Source: an uncultured Lactobacillus sp. (GTDB taxonomy: Bacteria; Bacillota; Bacilli; Lactobacillales; Lactobacillaceae). From it: DNA of 64,000 nt. Below are positions 63,077-64,000 of the stretch, piece after piece. A program made the translations under genes and the position numbers. The stretch is taken from NCBI GenBank assembly GCA_947565635.1, contig CANOGU010000007.1:1-64000 (forward strand), in the 5' to 3' direction. The notes under the pieces were generated by a model that ran no database searches, had not been told where the DNA came from, and worked only from the letters and a program-made list of their open reading frames with translations. Each line of letters opens with the position of its first letter. Within the stretch, counting starts at the first letter, position 1.

Positions 63077-63974
63077 TTTTGAATCTCTTTTCCTTCAAAA
63101 CCAACGCTGGTAAAAATAAAAAAATACTTTCTATTAAATCCGGTGAAACACTTTTAATTGATCTGTTAGTTGCAAGTGCAAAAGCAGTTAAATTAATATT
63201 TGTTTTCCATTGACCTATCAATCGCTTTTTCCAAGGAAATGAATTCATTGCGCGATATCTTGAATTCAACAACATAATGGTACTTTTAGGATTTTTTAAC
63301 CATAATTCAAAAAGATGTTTTGTTAGTCCATCCTCTTGATAATCACCAAAATAAAATAGTTCATCTCTTACAACAAATTTACCTTGTTCCATTAATTTAT
63401 TGTAAAGTATTTCTTCACTAATAAATTTTTCATCAGGTAATTGTAAGGAGTTAAATGCCTTTTTTAATTCATTAGTTTTTATAAAAATAGTAGATTCGGG
63501 AATATTATATTGATATCTCAAATCTATAATATTAACTTTATTTGGTAATTGTTTCCAAAGAGATGTTCCATTCGAATCAGCACCTAATTTTTTTGGGAAA
63601 ACTACACCACAATCATTATTAGAATTAATAGATAATATTGTTTTATATAAAATATCTATCATTTCTTCTGATACAGTATCATCACTATCTACGACTAACG
63701 ACCATGGTGTATTCAAACGTTTCATTGCATTTTTATAGGCATGCATTTTTCCTTGATTAGACTGGACGATCAAATCAATCTTAAATTTTGATTCTTTTTT
63801 CCAAATATCTACAATCTCATTAATAGTTTTCTCAGAACCATCATCTACAATAATCCATATAAAATTATTATTATTTTGCGTGCGTAACGATTTATATAGT
63901 CTAGTTAATTCTTTTAATCTATTAAAAACAGGGGTAATAATAGATATTTGTTCTTTATATGCTACCTTATTCAT
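63069..63974 (-). CDS. GT2-family glycosyltransferase
   Basis: 301 residues with ISIITPVFNRLKELTRLYKSL, IIVDDGSEKT and LVVDSDDTVSEEMIDILY (about 91-108). Most similar in layout to the GT2 group that acts on lipid-linked intermediates. First gene seen of the cluster; upstream genes (priming glycosyltransferase, regulators) lie beyond the right edge. Confidence 0.88.
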   Translation of the reverse strand: MNKVAYKEQISIITPVFNRLKELTRLYKSLRTQNNNNFIWIIVDDGSEKTINEIVDIWKKESKFKIDLIVQSNQGKMHAYKNAMKRLNTPWSLVVDSDDTVSEEMIDILYKTILSINSNNDCGVVFPKKLGADSNGTSLWKQLPNKVNIIDLRYQYNIPESTIFIKTNELKKAFNSLQLPDEKFISEEILYNKLMEQGKFVVRDELFYFGDYQEDGLTKHLFELWLKNPKSTIMLLNSRYRAMNSFPWKKRLIGQWKTNINLTAFALATNRSIKSVSPDLIESIFLFLPALVLKEKRFKIE

Positions 63975-64000
63975 ATAATTTTCTTTTCAAAATTTTATAT

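Overview
The window is low-GC Firmicute chromosome. Gene content and order (dnaE-pfkA-pyk; cvfB-xerD-ribT-scpA-scpB-rluB; cmk), strong AGGAGG-type ribosome binding sites, ATGA-type gene overlaps, ISL3 and IS66 elements, and a type I-E CRISPR repeat of the acidophilus-group kind all point to a Lactobacillus of the acidophilus complex, most like L. johnsonii/L. gasseri. The species assignment is inference; no rRNA or tRNA gene was recognised.

Positions 1-24 kb are conserved core, mostly on the minus strand. From right to left: uvrC, obg, an OatA-type acyltransferase, RNase Z, an SDR enzyme, a LapA-like membrane protein, rpmF, a 5'-nucleotidase, dnaE, pfkA-pyk (with a promoter and a CcpA-type cre site), cvfB-xerD-ribT-scpA-scpB-rluB, a LysM protein, an FMN-riboswitch-controlled ribU, and cmk, which runs off the left edge. 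On the plus strand are a DUF2929 protein, a nucleoside hydrolase and a DedA protein. A tyrosine recombinase that has lost most of its catalytic residues lies at 24 kb.

Positions 24.8-34.2 kb are an envelope-rich, lineage-specific stretch: an APC permease, a 42-aa SPJ_0845-type protein, a Rib-domain surface protein whose sorting signal reads LPETV, two DUF1828-like proteins, two lipoproteins, a Nudix hydrolase, a membrane coiled-coil protein and an htpX with an N-terminal frameshift. The gaps at 32.5-33.3 and 34.2-34.9 kb hold a candidate structured ncRNA, a three-repeat type I-E CRISPR relic, two candidate short terminator-ended RNAs and one isolated type I-C CRISPR repeat. No cas gene is present.

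Positions 34.9-56.1 kb are an accessory island: a PTS-EIIA fragment of a BglG/MtlR-type regulator, a two-gene Gabija-like defence operon (OLD/TOPRIM ATPase plus UvrD-like helicase), the complete dTDP-L-rhamnose operon rmlBACD, a MerR-methyltransferase fusion, a membrane KAP NTPase, a PIN-toxin/ImmA-IrrE-antitoxin pair, two membrane proteins that appear distantly related, ISL3 relics and an intact IS66 element.

Positions 56.2-64 kb are the downstream half of a Wzx/Wzy exopolysaccharide cluster: three GT2 glycosyltransferases, UDP-galactopyranose mutase, Wzy, Wzx and an acyltransferase, read leftward to a strong terminator at 56.2 kb. The rml operon probably supplies dTDP-rhamnose to this cluster but is separated from it by about 12.7 kb of defence and mobile DNA. 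The strongest candidates for a less-described system are the enlarged Gabija-like operon, the KAP / toxin-antitoxin / membrane-protein block, and the small RNAs and CRISPR relics around htpX.
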